Shown here: in pieces, positions 7,549 through 15,655 of the stretch
How positions within the stretch are numbered: position 1 is the first letter of the stretch
How the letters are laid out: each line of letters opens with the position of its first letter
Source: Streptomyces sp. DH41
GTDB taxonomy: Bacteria; Actinomycetota; Actinomycetes; Streptomycetales; Streptomycetaceae
Reading direction: 5' to 3'
DNA length: 64,000 bases
Assembly (NCBI RefSeq): GCF_029813785.1
Contig: NZ_JARVKY010000026.1
Span: 1 to 64,000 of the forward strand
Translations under genes and position numbers: made by a program
Notes under the pieces: model-generated
What the model saw: only the letters and a program-made list of their open reading frames with translations
The model's database searches: none
What the model was told of the DNA's origin: nothing

Positions 7549-9678
7549 ATGACCGGCACCGAGACCGTCCTGGGCGCTCCAGCCGAGCGCCGGGAAGGGC
7601 GGGAGAAGGTCACCGGCACCGCCCGGTACGCCGCCGAGTACGACTTCCCGGGCCGTGCCCAGGCCTGGCCCGTGCCGGCGGCGGTCGCGCGGGGCCGGGT
7701 GACCGGCGTCGACCCCGCCCCCGCGCTCGACATGCCCGGCGTCCTCACGGTGCTCACGCACGAGAACGCGCCCCGGCTCGGGGACCCGGACGACCCCACC
7801 CTGGCGCTGCTGCAGAGCCCGCACGTCCCGCACCGGGGCTGGTTCGTGGGCCTGGTGGTGGCCGAGACGCTGGAGGCGGCGCGGGCCGGCGCCGCCGCCG
7901 TCCGGATCACGTACGAGGCGGAGAGCCACGACGTGACGCTCACCGCCTCGCATCCGGAGGCGTACGTCCCCGAGTCGGCCAACGGAGGATTCCCGGCCGT
8001 CACCGGCCACGGCGACCCCGACGCTGCCTTCGCCTCCTCGGCGACGCGTGTCGACGTCGAGTACCGGATTCCGCCGCTGCACAACCATCCGATGGAGCCG
8101 CACACCAGCACGGCGGGGTGGGACGGCGACCGGCTGACGGTGCACTCCTCCAGCCAGGGCACCAGCGCCGTGCGCACGGAACTCGCCAGGCTGTTCGAGC
8201 TGCCCGAGGACCGGATCACGGTCCTCGCCGAGCACGTGGGCGGCGGTTTCGGGTCGAAGGGCACGCCCCGCCCCGACGTGGTGCTGGCCGTGATGGCGGC
8301 GCGGGTGACCGGCCGGCCGGTCACCGTCGCGCTGCCGCGCCGCTACCTGCCCGCCGTCGTCGGCCACCGCGCGCCGACCCTGCACCGGCTGCGTCTGGGC
8401 GCCGACGCGGGCGGCCGGCTCACCTCCCTCGTGCACGAGGTGACCACGCACACCTCCCGGGTGAAGGAGTTCGTGGAGCAGGCCGCGGTCCCCGCGCGCG
8501 TCATGTACGCCGCCCCCGCCCTGCGCACGCTCCACCGCGTCGCGCGGCTGGACGTGCCCACGCCGTCCTGGATGCGCGCCCCGGGTGAGTGCCCCGGCAT
8601 GTACGCGCTCGAGTCCGCGGTGGACGAACTGGCCGCCGAGGCCGGCGTCGACCCGGTGGAGCTGCGGATCCGCAACGAGCCGGAGACCGAGCCCGACAGC
8701 GGCAAGCCCTTCAGCAGCAGGCATCTGGTGGAGTGTCTGCGCGAGGGCGCCCGCCGCTTCGGGTGGGAGGACCGCGATCCGCGCCCCCGCTCCCGCGGCG
8801 CCGGGGACCTGCTGGTCGGCAGCGGGGTGGCCGCGGCCACGTACCCGGTTCTGGTGTCGCCGTGCGCCGCCTCCGCTCGGGCCCTGCCCGACGGTGGGTT
8901 CCTGGTGCGCGTCAACGCCACCGACATCGGCACCGGCGCCCGGACGGTCTGCGCCCAGATCGCCGCCGACGCCCTCGGTGTCCCGCTGGACCGGGTCCGG
9001 ATCGAGGTCGCCGACAGTGACATCGGTTTCGCGCCCATGGCCGGCGGCTCCTCCGGCACCGCGTCCTGGGGATGGGCCGTGCACGAGGCGTGTGTCCGGC
9101 TGACCGGCCGGCTGGCCGAGCACTCGGGGCCGCTGCCCGACGAGGGCGTCACGGCCGACGCCGACACCTCCGGCACCGCCGACGCCGAGAGTCCCTTCGC
9201 ACGCCACGCGTTCGGCGCGCACTTCGCCGAGGTCACCGTGGACACGGTCACCGGTGAGGTACGGGTGGCACGGCTGCTGGGCGTCTTCGCGGCGGGGCGG
9301 ATCCTCAACGCCCGTACGGCGCGCTCGCAGTTCATCGGGGGCATGACGATGGGCCTGGGCATGGCGCTGACCGAGGACAGCACCGTGGACCCGGCGTTCG
9401 GCGACTTCGCCGAGTCCGACCTGGCCTCGTACCACGTGCCCGTGCACGCCGACGTGTCGGCCGTCGAGGCGCACTGGCTCGACGAGGACGACACCCACCT
9501 CAACCCCATGGGCAGCAAGGGGATCGGCGAGATCGGCATCGTCGGCTCGGCGGCGGCCGTCGGCAACGCCGTCCACCACGCCACCGGCATCCGCTTCCGG
9601 GAACTCCCGCTCACTCCGGACCGGGTGCTCACCGCTCTGCTCGAACACGGCCATCCCGCGGGCATGCTGGGGACGTGA
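7549..9678 (+). CDS. Molybdopterin-binding large subunit of PaoABC-like oxidoreductase (709 aa)
   Basis: This is the catalytic subunit of the xanthine oxidase/aldehyde oxidoreductase family. Recognisable stretches include GREKVTGTARYAAEYDFPG at the start, NHPMEPHTSTAGW, VGGGFGSKG, SWMRAPGECPGMYALE, and GSKGIGEIGIVGSAAA near the end. The Glu of GEIG (E661) is the expected catalytic base. The length suits PaoC-type subunits. GAGGAGG precedes the ATG, and a strong terminator hairpin begins at the base after the stop. The E. coli relative oxidises aromatic aldehydes; the substrate here is unproven. No XdhC/PaoD-type maturation gene is adjacent, so that chaperone must be encoded elsewhere. Confidence 0.93.
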   Translation: MTGTETVLGAPAERREGREKVTGTARYAAEYDFPGRAQAWPVPAAVARGRVTGVDPAPALDMPGVLTVLTHENAPRLGDPDDPTLALLQSPHVPHRGWFVGLVVAETLEAARAGAAAVRITYEAESHDVTLTASHPEAYVPESANGGFPAVTGHGDPDAAFASSATRVDVEYRIPPLHNHPMEPHTSTAGWDGDRLTVHSSSQGTSAVRTELARLFELPEDRITVLAEHVGGGFGSKGTPRPDVVLAVMAARVTGRPVTVALPRRYLPAVVGHRAPTLHRLRLGADAGGRLTSLVHEVTTHTSRVKEFVEQAAVPARVMYAAPALRTLHRVARLDVPTPSWMRAPGECPGMYALESAVDELAAEAGVDPVELRIRNEPETEPDSGKPFSSRHLVECLREGARRFGWEDRDPRPRSRGAGDLLVGSGVAAATYPVLVSPCAASARALPDGGFLVRVNATDIGTGARTVCAQIAADALGVPLDRVRIEVADSDIGFAPMAGGSSGTASWGWAVHEACVRLTGRLAEHSGPLPDEGVTADADTSGTADAESPFARHAFGAHFAEVTVDTVTGEVRVARLLGVFAAGRILNARTARSQFIGGMTMGLGMALTEDSTVDPAFGDFAESDLASYHVPVHADVSAVEAHWLDEDDTHLNPMGSKGIGEIGIVGSAAAVGNAVHHATGIRFRELPLTPDRVLTALLEHGHPAGMLGT

Positions 9679-9728
9679 GCACACCGACTGGTCCGCGACG
9701 GATCTCCGGCGCGGACCAGTCGGTGTGC
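9679..9728. terminator. Hairpin terminator between convergent genes
   Basis: Bases 9679-9696 and 9711-9728 form a perfect 18-bp stem with a 14-base loop. The hairpin starts directly after the stop of the molybdenum subunit gene and lies 16 bases before the stop of the convergent membrane protein gene. It has no U-tract, as is usual in Streptomyces, and could serve both directions. Confidence 0.85.
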
Positions 9729-9744
9729 GAAGGACACCTGGCGG

Positions 9745-11250
9745 TCAGTCCGTCGCGCCGCTCGTCCCGGCCACCGGGCGGGCCGGCCGGCGCCCGGCGG
9801 GCGCCTGCGAGGCCACCCTCGCGCACAGGGCCGTGAGCGCGACCAGTGACGTCAGTACGGCGACGGCGACGGCGACCCAGGTGGGTGCCAGCGTGAGGTC
9901 CACGGCCTCGGACACGCGCGCCGACGGTGTCGCGCTGCCGTACAGCTTGGCCGAGGCCAGCGCCGCCGGACCCACGACCGCCGCGGCGAGCAGGGGTACG
10001 GCGGGCCGCACGGTCAGCAGCAACGCCAGCACCAGGCAGAGCGCCGACAGACCGAGGGCGGCTCCGTAGGCGCGGACGGACGCGTCGTTCTGGTGCAGCG
10101 GGAAGTAGGCCACGCCGCACCCGGCCAGGACGGCGACGGTGAGCCAGACCGGCCAGGCCGCGCCCCGGGCCGTACGGCGGGCCGTACGCTCGTGGGCGTG
10201 GGCGTGGTCGTGGTCGTCGTCGTGCGGTGCGTGGTCACGCGGCGCACCATCCTCGTCGCGGCCGCGTTCGCGGCGCGGTGTCCTGCGGGACGGGCGCGGT
10301 GTCCTGCGGCGTTCGCGGCCGCGGCGGTCACCTTCGCGTCCCCGGCGGTCCGCCGCGGCGAACACGCCGGCCAGTCCCGCCGGTCGGGGGGCGGGTTCCG
10401 GTGCGTCGTCCTCGCCGGCACCGTCCAGGGCCGCCCGCAGGCGGCGGGCGTCGGGGCTGTCCGGGCGTGCCAGTCCGTCCTCGGCCAGCCGGCCGATCAG
10501 CTGGACCAGTTCCTCGACGGGCCGGCCGGTGGCGGCGGCCCGTACGGCCTCCTGCCCGCAGTGCGGTTGCAGGGGTGTGCGGTGCAGCAGTTCCATCAGC
10601 CGGGTGACGTCCTCCACCGAGCGGCACTCCGCCGCGGCCCTGATCGCCTCGTCCGCGCTGTTCGAATGGCGCGGCGGCCGGGTCAGCAGGCCGACCAGCC
10701 GGGTGACGTCCTCCACGGACCGGTTCACGCCGACCGCGCGGAGCGCGTCGACCGTGGCCTGCGCGTGCTGCGGGGACCGCTCCAGCATCGTGATCAGGTC
10801 GACGATCTCCTCCAGCGGGCGGTCGGCCACGGCGGCACGGACCAGGTCGCCGACCGGATCGCCGTACTCCCGTACGACTGCGTCGGGGGCGGCCGGTTCC
10901 TGGCCGAAGGGCTCCTGAACGCCGAAGGGCTCCTGAAGGAAGGGGTCCTGTGGGACGGGCGCGGCTTCCTGCCGCGCAGGTGCCTGGGGCGGGGGTTCCC
11001 GGAAGGCGGGTTCTTCACGATCGGATTCTTGGCGACCGGGTTCGTGGCGGCCGGGTTCTTGACGGGAGGGTTCCTGACGGGCAGGCGAACGGGCGGCGAA
11101 GGGAGGGACGATCGACGCCTCCGCCTCGGCCTGCGCGCCCGGCGGACGTACCGGGTGCGTGCCGGTCGCCGTGGTCGTCTCCCCGGTGGGCAGATCCACG
11201 GCGGATATCGCGTACTCGGGCGAACGGGGTGATGAAGAGCCGGTAGTCAT
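9745..11250 (-). CDS. Membrane protein with four internal helical repeats (501 aa)
   Basis: The ATG at 11250 has GGAGAG upstream. The protein has three parts. First is a disordered Glu/Pro/Gln-rich stretch with short repeats of the type RQEPGRQEP. Second is a region of about 140 residues with four related units of roughly 36 residues, each ending like SVEDVTRLVGLL: RPLEEIVDLITML, RSVEDVTRLVGLL, RSVEDVTRLMELL and RPVEELVQLIGRL. Third, after an Arg/His/Asp-rich linker with a HDDDHDHAHAH run, there are about four hydrophobic segments at the C-terminus. The His/Asp run could bind metal. I do not know the family or function; it stands alone and divergent from the DUF1232 gene. Confidence 0.75.
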   Translation of the reverse strand: MTTGSSSPRSPEYAISAVDLPTGETTTATGTHPVRPPGAQAEAEASIVPPFAARSPARQEPSRQEPGRHEPGRQESDREEPAFREPPPQAPARQEAAPVPQDPFLQEPFGVQEPFGQEPAAPDAVVREYGDPVGDLVRAAVADRPLEEIVDLITMLERSPQHAQATVDALRAVGVNRSVEDVTRLVGLLTRPPRHSNSADEAIRAAAECRSVEDVTRLMELLHRTPLQPHCGQEAVRAAATGRPVEELVQLIGRLAEDGLARPDSPDARRLRAALDGAGEDDAPEPAPRPAGLAGVFAAADRRGREGDRRGRERRRTPRPSRRTPRRERGRDEDGAPRDHAPHDDDHDHAHAHERTARRTARGAAWPVWLTVAVLAGCGVAYFPLHQNDASVRAYGAALGLSALCLVLALLLTVRPAVPLLAAAVVGPAALASAKLYGSATPSARVSEAVDLTLAPTWVAVAVAVLTSLVALTALCARVASQAPAGRRPARPVAGTSGATD

Positions 11251-11457
11251 GATCTCTCCGTATGGGTGGGGGTGCGGCCGCCCTGCGTCCCCGACATGCG
11301 ACTCGCGCTGTGTGCTGACCATTACTAAGCACGTCCACCACGCCGTGCCACTGGAGTGGGCCACAGGGATGAGAGACCCGTCCTCACTGTCTTATCGCCG
11401 CGCCGAGCGGGCATCCGGGAGAGCAGGCGCGTACCGCGCGCCATAAGGAGGGGCGGG

Positions 11458-11781
11458 GTGGATACGACCACGGTGGTGATCGTCGCGGTGGCGTCGCTCG
11501 CGGCGATCCTCCTCGCGACGGCGGTCGGCGTGCTGGTGCGGCTGGTCCGCACCCGACGGGACCTCAGGCGGGCCGGGCTGCCCACCGGTCCGCGATGGGT
11601 CTTCTGGGGCGCCGTCCTCTACTTGGTGCTGCCGGCGGACCTGGTGCCCGACCCGGTCTATCTGGACGACATCGGTGTGCTGCTGCTCGCTCTGCGCTCC
11701 GCGCGGAACTCTCTCGGCGGGCGGGGGGACGCGGCGGACGGGCGGAAGGACCCCGGCCCGCCCCATGACTACGCTGCGTAA
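11458..11781 (+). CDS. DUF1232 (YkvA-like) small membrane protein (107 aa)
   Basis: The GTG at 11458 follows AAGGAGGGG. The first 25 residues form one hydrophobic helix (TTTVVIVAVASLAAILLATA). The DUF1232 signature follows as YLVLPADLVPDPVYLDDIGV, which is very close to the family consensus for YkvA-type proteins. Function of the family is not established. It lies 119 bases upstream of the graspetide precursor gene on the same strand, which may be chance, although a small membrane protein beside a peptide system is worth noting. Confidence 0.8.
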   Translation: MDTTTVVIVAVASLAAILLATAVGVLVRLVRTRRDLRRAGLPTGPRWVFWGAVLYLVLPADLVPDPVYLDDIGVLLLALRSARNSLGGRGDAADGRKDPGPPHDYAA

Positions 11782-11812
11782 GGAAACCATTCACCCGTTC
11801 GATTCGTATAAG
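11782..11812 (+). promoter_or_regulatory. Possible promoter of the graspetide pair
   Basis: GGAAACC at 11782-11788 is followed 16 bases later by CGTATAAG (11805-11812). The arrangement resembles promoters used by ECF-type sigma factors (GGAAC-like upstream, CGT-like downstream), and TATAAG alone also resembles a standard -10. It lies 89 bases before the precursor start in a locally AT-rich patch. This is pattern reading only. Confidence 0.3.
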
Positions 11813-11900
11813 TCTCTGGAAGCCGAAGGAAGTCGGCGGACCGGGCGACGGCGCACAAGGACCGTCGTCTGATCGGCGCAGCACCGACCAGGGAGAGACG

Positions 11901-12092
11901 ATGCAACCGTTCGCGCTCAACTACGCACGGCCGGCAGTGGAGTTGGAGGCCACGACTCCCTACGTCTACGACTCCGGGCTGCAGTTGAACGTGCTTCTGG
12001 ACGGGCGGGTGGCCGCCTGTGACCACGCGCTACTGAGAGAACTGGGGACCACGACCTCCACCGCGGGGTCGAAGACTCACTTCGACGACTGA
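11901..12092 (+). CDS. tgmA: Putative ATP-grasp-modified RiPP precursor (graspetide, 63 aa)
   Basis: This small peptide has the layout of the TgmA family: a conserved leader beginning MQPFALNYARP, then TTPYVYDSGLQLNVLLDG, and a C-terminal core rich in hydroxyl and acidic residues (GTTTSTAGSKTHFDD). In graspetides an ATP-grasp ligase joins Thr/Ser hydroxyls (or Lys amines) to Asp/Glu side chains. Here the acceptors would be the Thr/Ser/Lys cluster and the donors the two final Asp residues. A GGGAGAG ribosome site precedes the ATG. The maturase gene starts 16 bases downstream. There is no transport or signal sequence. The family assignment is confident from sequence and context; the ring pattern is not known. 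Confidence 0.88.
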   Translation: MQPFALNYARPAVELEATTPYVYDSGLQLNVLLDGRVAACDHALLRELGTTTSTAGSKTHFDD

Positions 12093-12108
12093 ACACGGGC
12101 CGTCGACA

Positions 12109-13095
12109 ATGACCGTGTTGATCCTTACCTGTGAAGAGGACGTCACCGCGGACATGGTGGTCGTGCACCTGAACGCGTCGGGGGTACCGGTGGTCCGCCT
12201 GGACCCCGCCGACCTGACCGACTCCGTCGCGCTCTCCGGTGAGTTCGTGCACGGCTCCTTCCGGGGCCATCTGTCCTCGGGGGGCCGCCTGGTGAGCATC
12301 GGCGGACTGCGGTCCGTCTGGGTGCGCAGGCCGGGCGGCGCCGCCACGCGGGCCGCCGAGCCCTCCGCGTGGCTGACCGAGGAGTCCGGGCAGGCGCTCT
12401 ACGGCATGCTCCGCGGCTGCGGGGCGCGCTGGATGAACCAGCCCGACGCGGCGCACCGGGCCCGGTACAAGCCCTGGCAGCTGCGGCTGGCCCAGCGGTG
12501 CGGGCTGCCCGTGCCGGCCACACTGATCACGACGTTCCCCCGGGCGGCGCGCGAGTTCGCCGGGCGCTACCCGGATCTCGTGGTCAAGCCCGTATCCGGC
12601 GCGCATCCGCAGGATCCGCCCCTGGCGGTACCGGCCAGCAGGGTGCCGCCCGAGGCCGACTTCTCCGCCGTCGCCCACGGCCCGACGCTGCTGCAACGCC
12701 GGGTCGCCAAGCGTGCCGACATCCGGCTCACCGCCGTCGGCGACGAGTTGCTGGCCGCCCGGAAGACGACCCTCGCGAGCCTGGGGCCCGACGACGTGGA
12801 CGTCCGCTTCGCGGCGTCCCCCGAGCCCTGGCGGCCCGCCGAGGTGCCACCGCGCGTCGCCGAGGCCGTCCGCGCCTACCTTCGTGCGGCGGGCCTGTCC
12901 TACGGCGCGCTCGACTTCGCCGAGGACGGCGACGGCACCTGGTGGTTCCTGGAGTGCAACCAGTCGGGGCAGTTCGGCTTCGTCGAGGTGGACACGGGCC
13001 AGCCGATCGCCCGCACCATCGCCGAGTGGCTGGCCCGGCCCGGCGCCGAGGACCCGGCGGACGTGGGCGGCCCGGATACGACGGTCGTCGGATGA
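12109..13095 (+). CDS. tgmB: ATP-grasp ribosomal peptide maturase (328 aa)
   Basis: This is the cognate ligase of the precursor just upstream. It begins MTVLILTCEEDVTADMVVVH, a start shared by the TgmB (SAV_5884-like) family. ATP-grasp features include YPDLVVKPVSGAHPQ near residue 155 for nucleotide binding and FLECNQSGQFGF near residues 280-290, where the acidic and Asn residues bind Mg-ATP. It should activate Asp side chains of the core as acyl phosphates and form ester or amide crosslinks. The family usually has a third gene, a protein-isoaspartate-methyltransferase-like enzyme. None is found here: the next gene at 13124 is on the other strand and encodes an unrelated small protein. Confidence 0.92.
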   Translation: MTVLILTCEEDVTADMVVVHLNASGVPVVRLDPADLTDSVALSGEFVHGSFRGHLSSGGRLVSIGGLRSVWVRRPGGAATRAAEPSAWLTEESGQALYGMLRGCGARWMNQPDAAHRARYKPWQLRLAQRCGLPVPATLITTFPRAAREFAGRYPDLVVKPVSGAHPQDPPLAVPASRVPPEADFSAVAHGPTLLQRRVAKRADIRLTAVGDELLAARKTTLASLGPDDVDVRFAASPEPWRPAEVPPRVAEAVRAYLRAAGLSYGALDFAEDGDGTWWFLECNQSGQFGFVEVDTGQPIARTIAEWLARPGAEDPADVGGPDTTVVG

Positions 13096-13123
13096 GGCCC
13101 GGGATCCCCGGCCGGCCGTCCCC

Positions 13124-13342
13124 TCAGTGCGGGCGCGGGCCGGGCAGCAGGGCGGCGGTGCGCTGCCAGCCGGCGCCCGGGGACGGCTGTCGTTCGGCGC
13201 CGGGCAGATGGCCGGGCGAGCGCAGCGGGCGCATGACGACCTCCAGTTCCCTGCTCACGCGCTCGGCATCCCGTCGCACCTGCTCGGGGACGTCACCGCG
13301 TTCGGCGACGAGTCGGTCGTAGATGGGAGAATCCTGGAACAC
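13124..13342 (-). CDS. Small conserved Streptomyces protein (72 aa)
   Basis: The GTG at 13342 gives a product starting VFQDSPIYDRLVAERGDVPE, followed by a helical stretch QVRRDAERVSRELEVVM and a proline-rich tail. The N-terminal pattern FQDSPIYDRL recurs in small hypothetical proteins of streptomycetes as I recall them, and no function is assigned. It is convergent with the maturase gene (28 bases between stops), so it is probably a separate transcript and not part of the RiPP pathway. Confidence 0.65.
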   Translation of the reverse strand: MFQDSPIYDRLVAERGDVPEQVRRDAERVSRELEVVMRPLRSPGHLPGAERQPSPGAGWQRTAALLPGPRPH

Positions 13343-13450
13343 CCGTCAACGTGCCTTTCGTGTCGTCCGCCCCCGCACGGAGGCGCGACTGAGCAGTCTA
13401 GGCGCCCGTCCACCCGATGGTGTGCATTCGGTCCAGGAGGTGACGGCCGC

Positions 13451-13936
13451 TCACGCGCCGGTGGTGGAGCCGGGCCGGACGATCATGAGGACCGTGACGG
13501 TGGCCCACAGCAGGTTGAACAGGCCGGTGAACATGGCGAGCCGGGCGGTACGGGCGTGCTCGACGGTCTGCCCGCCGTTCAGCCGCTCCAGTAGTTCCTC
13601 CTGCCGGGGCAGGACGAAGGCGACCAGGATGCCGGCGGCGGCCGCGGTCAGGGCGATGGACGTGATGAGCCACGCGTCCCCCAGGACGCCCATCGCCGCG
13701 GCGGTGGCGAAGCCGAGGACCGGCACCGCGATGCCGAGGCCGGCGTAGACCCGGCAGATGCGGTGCAGCAGCCGGACGGTGCCCACGTCCCCCGCGTCGG
13801 TCCCGCCTCCGGCCCCCACGGGCAGCGCCACCCCCACCCGTCGGGCGGCCGGCGGGAACATGCTGGCCGCGACGGTGACGGGCCCGACGGCGATGATGGC
13901 GGCCAGGACGTGGAGGGACAGCAGGATCTTGGTCAT
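13451..13936 (-). CDS. Predicted integral membrane protein, DUF2269-like (161 aa)
   Basis: Four hydrophobic segments can be seen: residues about 4-24 (LLSLHVLAAIIAVGPVTVAA), 65-85, 90-110 and 135-155. The start TKILLSLHVLAAIIAVGPVT is typical of DUF2269-type membrane proteins in actinomycetes. No catalytic motif is visible. GGAG stands upstream of the ATG. It is divergent from the GlxA-type regulator at 14162, with 225 bases between, so regulation by that protein is possible. Confidence 0.7.
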   Translation of the reverse strand: MTKILLSLHVLAAIIAVGPVTVAASMFPPAARRVGVALPVGAGGGTDAGDVGTVRLLHRICRVYAGLGIAVPVLGFATAAAMGVLGDAWLITSIALTAAAAGILVAFVLPRQEELLERLNGGQTVEHARTARLAMFTGLFNLLWATVTVLMIVRPGSTTGA

Positions 13937-14161
13937 CGGTCGGGGCTCCGGAAGGCAGGATCGGTCGATGCGGTGGGAGCCACGTTAGAAAACCGCCGGG
14001 AGAGCGCACAGAGGCTGAAACGACAGCTTCCAACTGATTCCCGCCAACCCTCTGACCAGCCGGTGTCCGTCCCCGTGTCCGGCGGTGTCCGGCAGGACCG
14101 GACGGAACAAGGACTGTCCCGGGGTTCTGCGCCCGGCGGGAATCCGCCTATCGTGGCGCCC

Positions 14162-15130
14162 ATGCACTCCGTGGCGATCCTGGTCCTCGACGGCGTGGTG
14201 CCGTTCGACATGGCGGCACCCATGCAGACGTTCGACTGGACGCGGCTGCCCGACGGGCGCAGCCCGTACCGGGTCCGGCTGTGCGCGGAGTCGCCCGACG
14301 TGCGCACGGAGGGACTCGCCCTCCGGATCGACCGGGGGCTGGAGGCGCTGGAGTCCGCCGACACGATCATCGTGCCGGGACGTTCCGAGGAGCACGGCCC
14401 GCCCTCGGAACGCGTCCTCGCGGCGCTGCGGCGGGCGGCCGGTGCCGGTACCCGGATCGCCTCGGTGTGCGTGGGCGCCTTCGTCCTCGCTCAGGCCGGG
14501 CTGCTGGACGGGCTGCGGGCCACCACCCACTGGATCGCGGCGGCGGAACTGGCCCGGCGCCATCCGCTCGTGGACGTGCGACCGGACGTGCTCTACGTCG
14601 ACAACGGACAGATCCTCACCTCGGCGGGCGCCGCCGCCGGTCTGGACATGTGCCTGCACATGATCCGCCGGGACCTGGGCTCGGCCGTCGCCGCGCACGC
14701 CGCCCGGATGTGTGTCGTGCCGCTGGAACGGGAGGGCGGACAGGCCCAGTTCATCGTGCACGAGCGTCCGCCCGTGCCACGGGGCTCGGACCTGGAGCCA
14801 CTGCTGGAGTGGATCGAGGACAATCTGGCCGGGGAGGTGACCCTCGGGGCGATGGCGGCGCGCTCGGGCATGAGCGAGCGCACCTTCAGCCGGCGCTTCC
14901 GCGAGCAGACGGGCACCACGCCGCTGCAGTGGCTGCTGCGGGCGCGGGTGCGGCGCGCCCAGTACCTGCTGGAGAACGGCGACCACTCGATCGAACAGAT
15001 CGCGCGGCAGTCGGGGTTCGGCTCCCCCACCGCCTTCCGGGAGCGCTTCCGCCGGGTGGTCGGCACCACTCCGTACGCCTATCGCGCGGCGTTCCACGGT
15101 AAACCGCCCGAACCGGCGGTGCGCGCGTAG
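14162..15130 (+). CDS. GlxA family transcriptional regulator (DJ-1/PfpI plus AraC-type HTH, 322 aa)
   Basis: The N-terminal 170 residues form a DJ-1/PfpI (class I glutamine amidotransferase-like) domain. It starts HSVAILVLDGVVPFDMAAPM and has the elbow SVCVGAFVLAQAG, placing a cysteine at residue 103. The C-terminal 100 residues are an AraC-type double helix-turn-helix: LGAMAARSGMSERTFSRRFR and SIEQIARQSGFGSPTAFRER, ending RVVGTTPYAYR. Such proteins are usually local activators or repressors that sense small metabolites. The ATG at 14162 fits the domain start; the frame is open further upstream without a ribosome site. Short GTGTCCG direct repeats at about 14062-14093 upstream might be operators. 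Confidence 0.9.
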   Translation: MHSVAILVLDGVVPFDMAAPMQTFDWTRLPDGRSPYRVRLCAESPDVRTEGLALRIDRGLEALESADTIIVPGRSEEHGPPSERVLAALRRAAGAGTRIASVCVGAFVLAQAGLLDGLRATTHWIAAAELARRHPLVDVRPDVLYVDNGQILTSAGAAAGLDMCLHMIRRDLGSAVAAHAARMCVVPLEREGGQAQFIVHERPPVPRGSDLEPLLEWIEDNLAGEVTLGAMAARSGMSERTFSRRFREQTGTTPLQWLLRARVRRAQYLLENGDHSIEQIARQSGFGSPTAFRERFRRVVGTTPYAYRAAFHGKPPEPAVRA

Positions 15131-15188
15131 GGCCCGCCTCGGGTCGGCCCGGCGCGTCCGGCCTCACCGGCCCGAACCGAGGCGGGCC
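15130..15188. terminator. Hairpin terminator between GlxA-type regulator and DUF5133 gene
   Basis: Bases from 15130 (GGGCCCGCCTCGG and onward) pair with the segment ending at 15188 (CCGAGGCGGGCCC). The stem is about 22 bp with two mismatches. It lies between two convergent genes and probably ends both transcripts. Confidence 0.75.
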
Positions 15189-15203
15189 CCGGGCGCGGTG
15201 GTG

Positions 15204-15467
15204 TCACACGGCCAGCGACAGGCCGCTCTCCCCGCCCGGGTCCGCGGCGCGGGCCGTGTCCGGCGTCCGCCCCTTGGCGAGCAGCAACGCGTCCGCCTTG
15301 GCCACCGCCTCGTGGATGCTGGTCGTCGCCATCATCACGCACAGCGTGTAGCTGACGTCCGTCAGCTCGCGCGCCGTCGCCGGCCTCTCCCTCTCCGCCT
15401 GAGCGATACGCAGTGACGCGTACCGCGTCAGCAACTCCCTGACGACCTTCGGGTCCGGTTCGAGCAC
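15204..15467 (-). CDS. DUF5133 domain protein (87 aa)
   Basis: This is a short actinobacterial protein beginning MLEPDPKVVRELLTRYASLR. The signature ELTDVSYTLCVMMATTSIHE sits in the middle, followed by AVAKADALL. The SYTLCV segment is the hallmark of DUF5133. The family is small, soluble and of unknown function. The tail (about 20 residues) is Gly/Asp-rich. It stands alone; the 188 bases upstream, before the ABC transporter stop, are relatively AT-rich for this genome. Confidence 0.8.
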   Translation of the reverse strand: MLEPDPKVVRELLTRYASLRIAQAERERPATARELTDVSYTLCVMMATTSIHEAVAKADALLLAKGRTPDTARAADPGGESGLSLAV

Positions 15468-15655
15468 GAAGCGCCCCTCTCTCGAGTTTCGCTGCGTATG
15501 CCCGAGCCCGGCCGGAACATTCGCACCGTGCGCGTTCCTGCTCGCAATTGACGAAATTCCGTCGTTTCCTGTCCGACCGTCATCGCGAGGTCGCTGGCCG
15601 GACCGGACGGGCGCGCAACCGTGGCCCAGGGCCCGGGACCGGTGCGGAACCGCGC

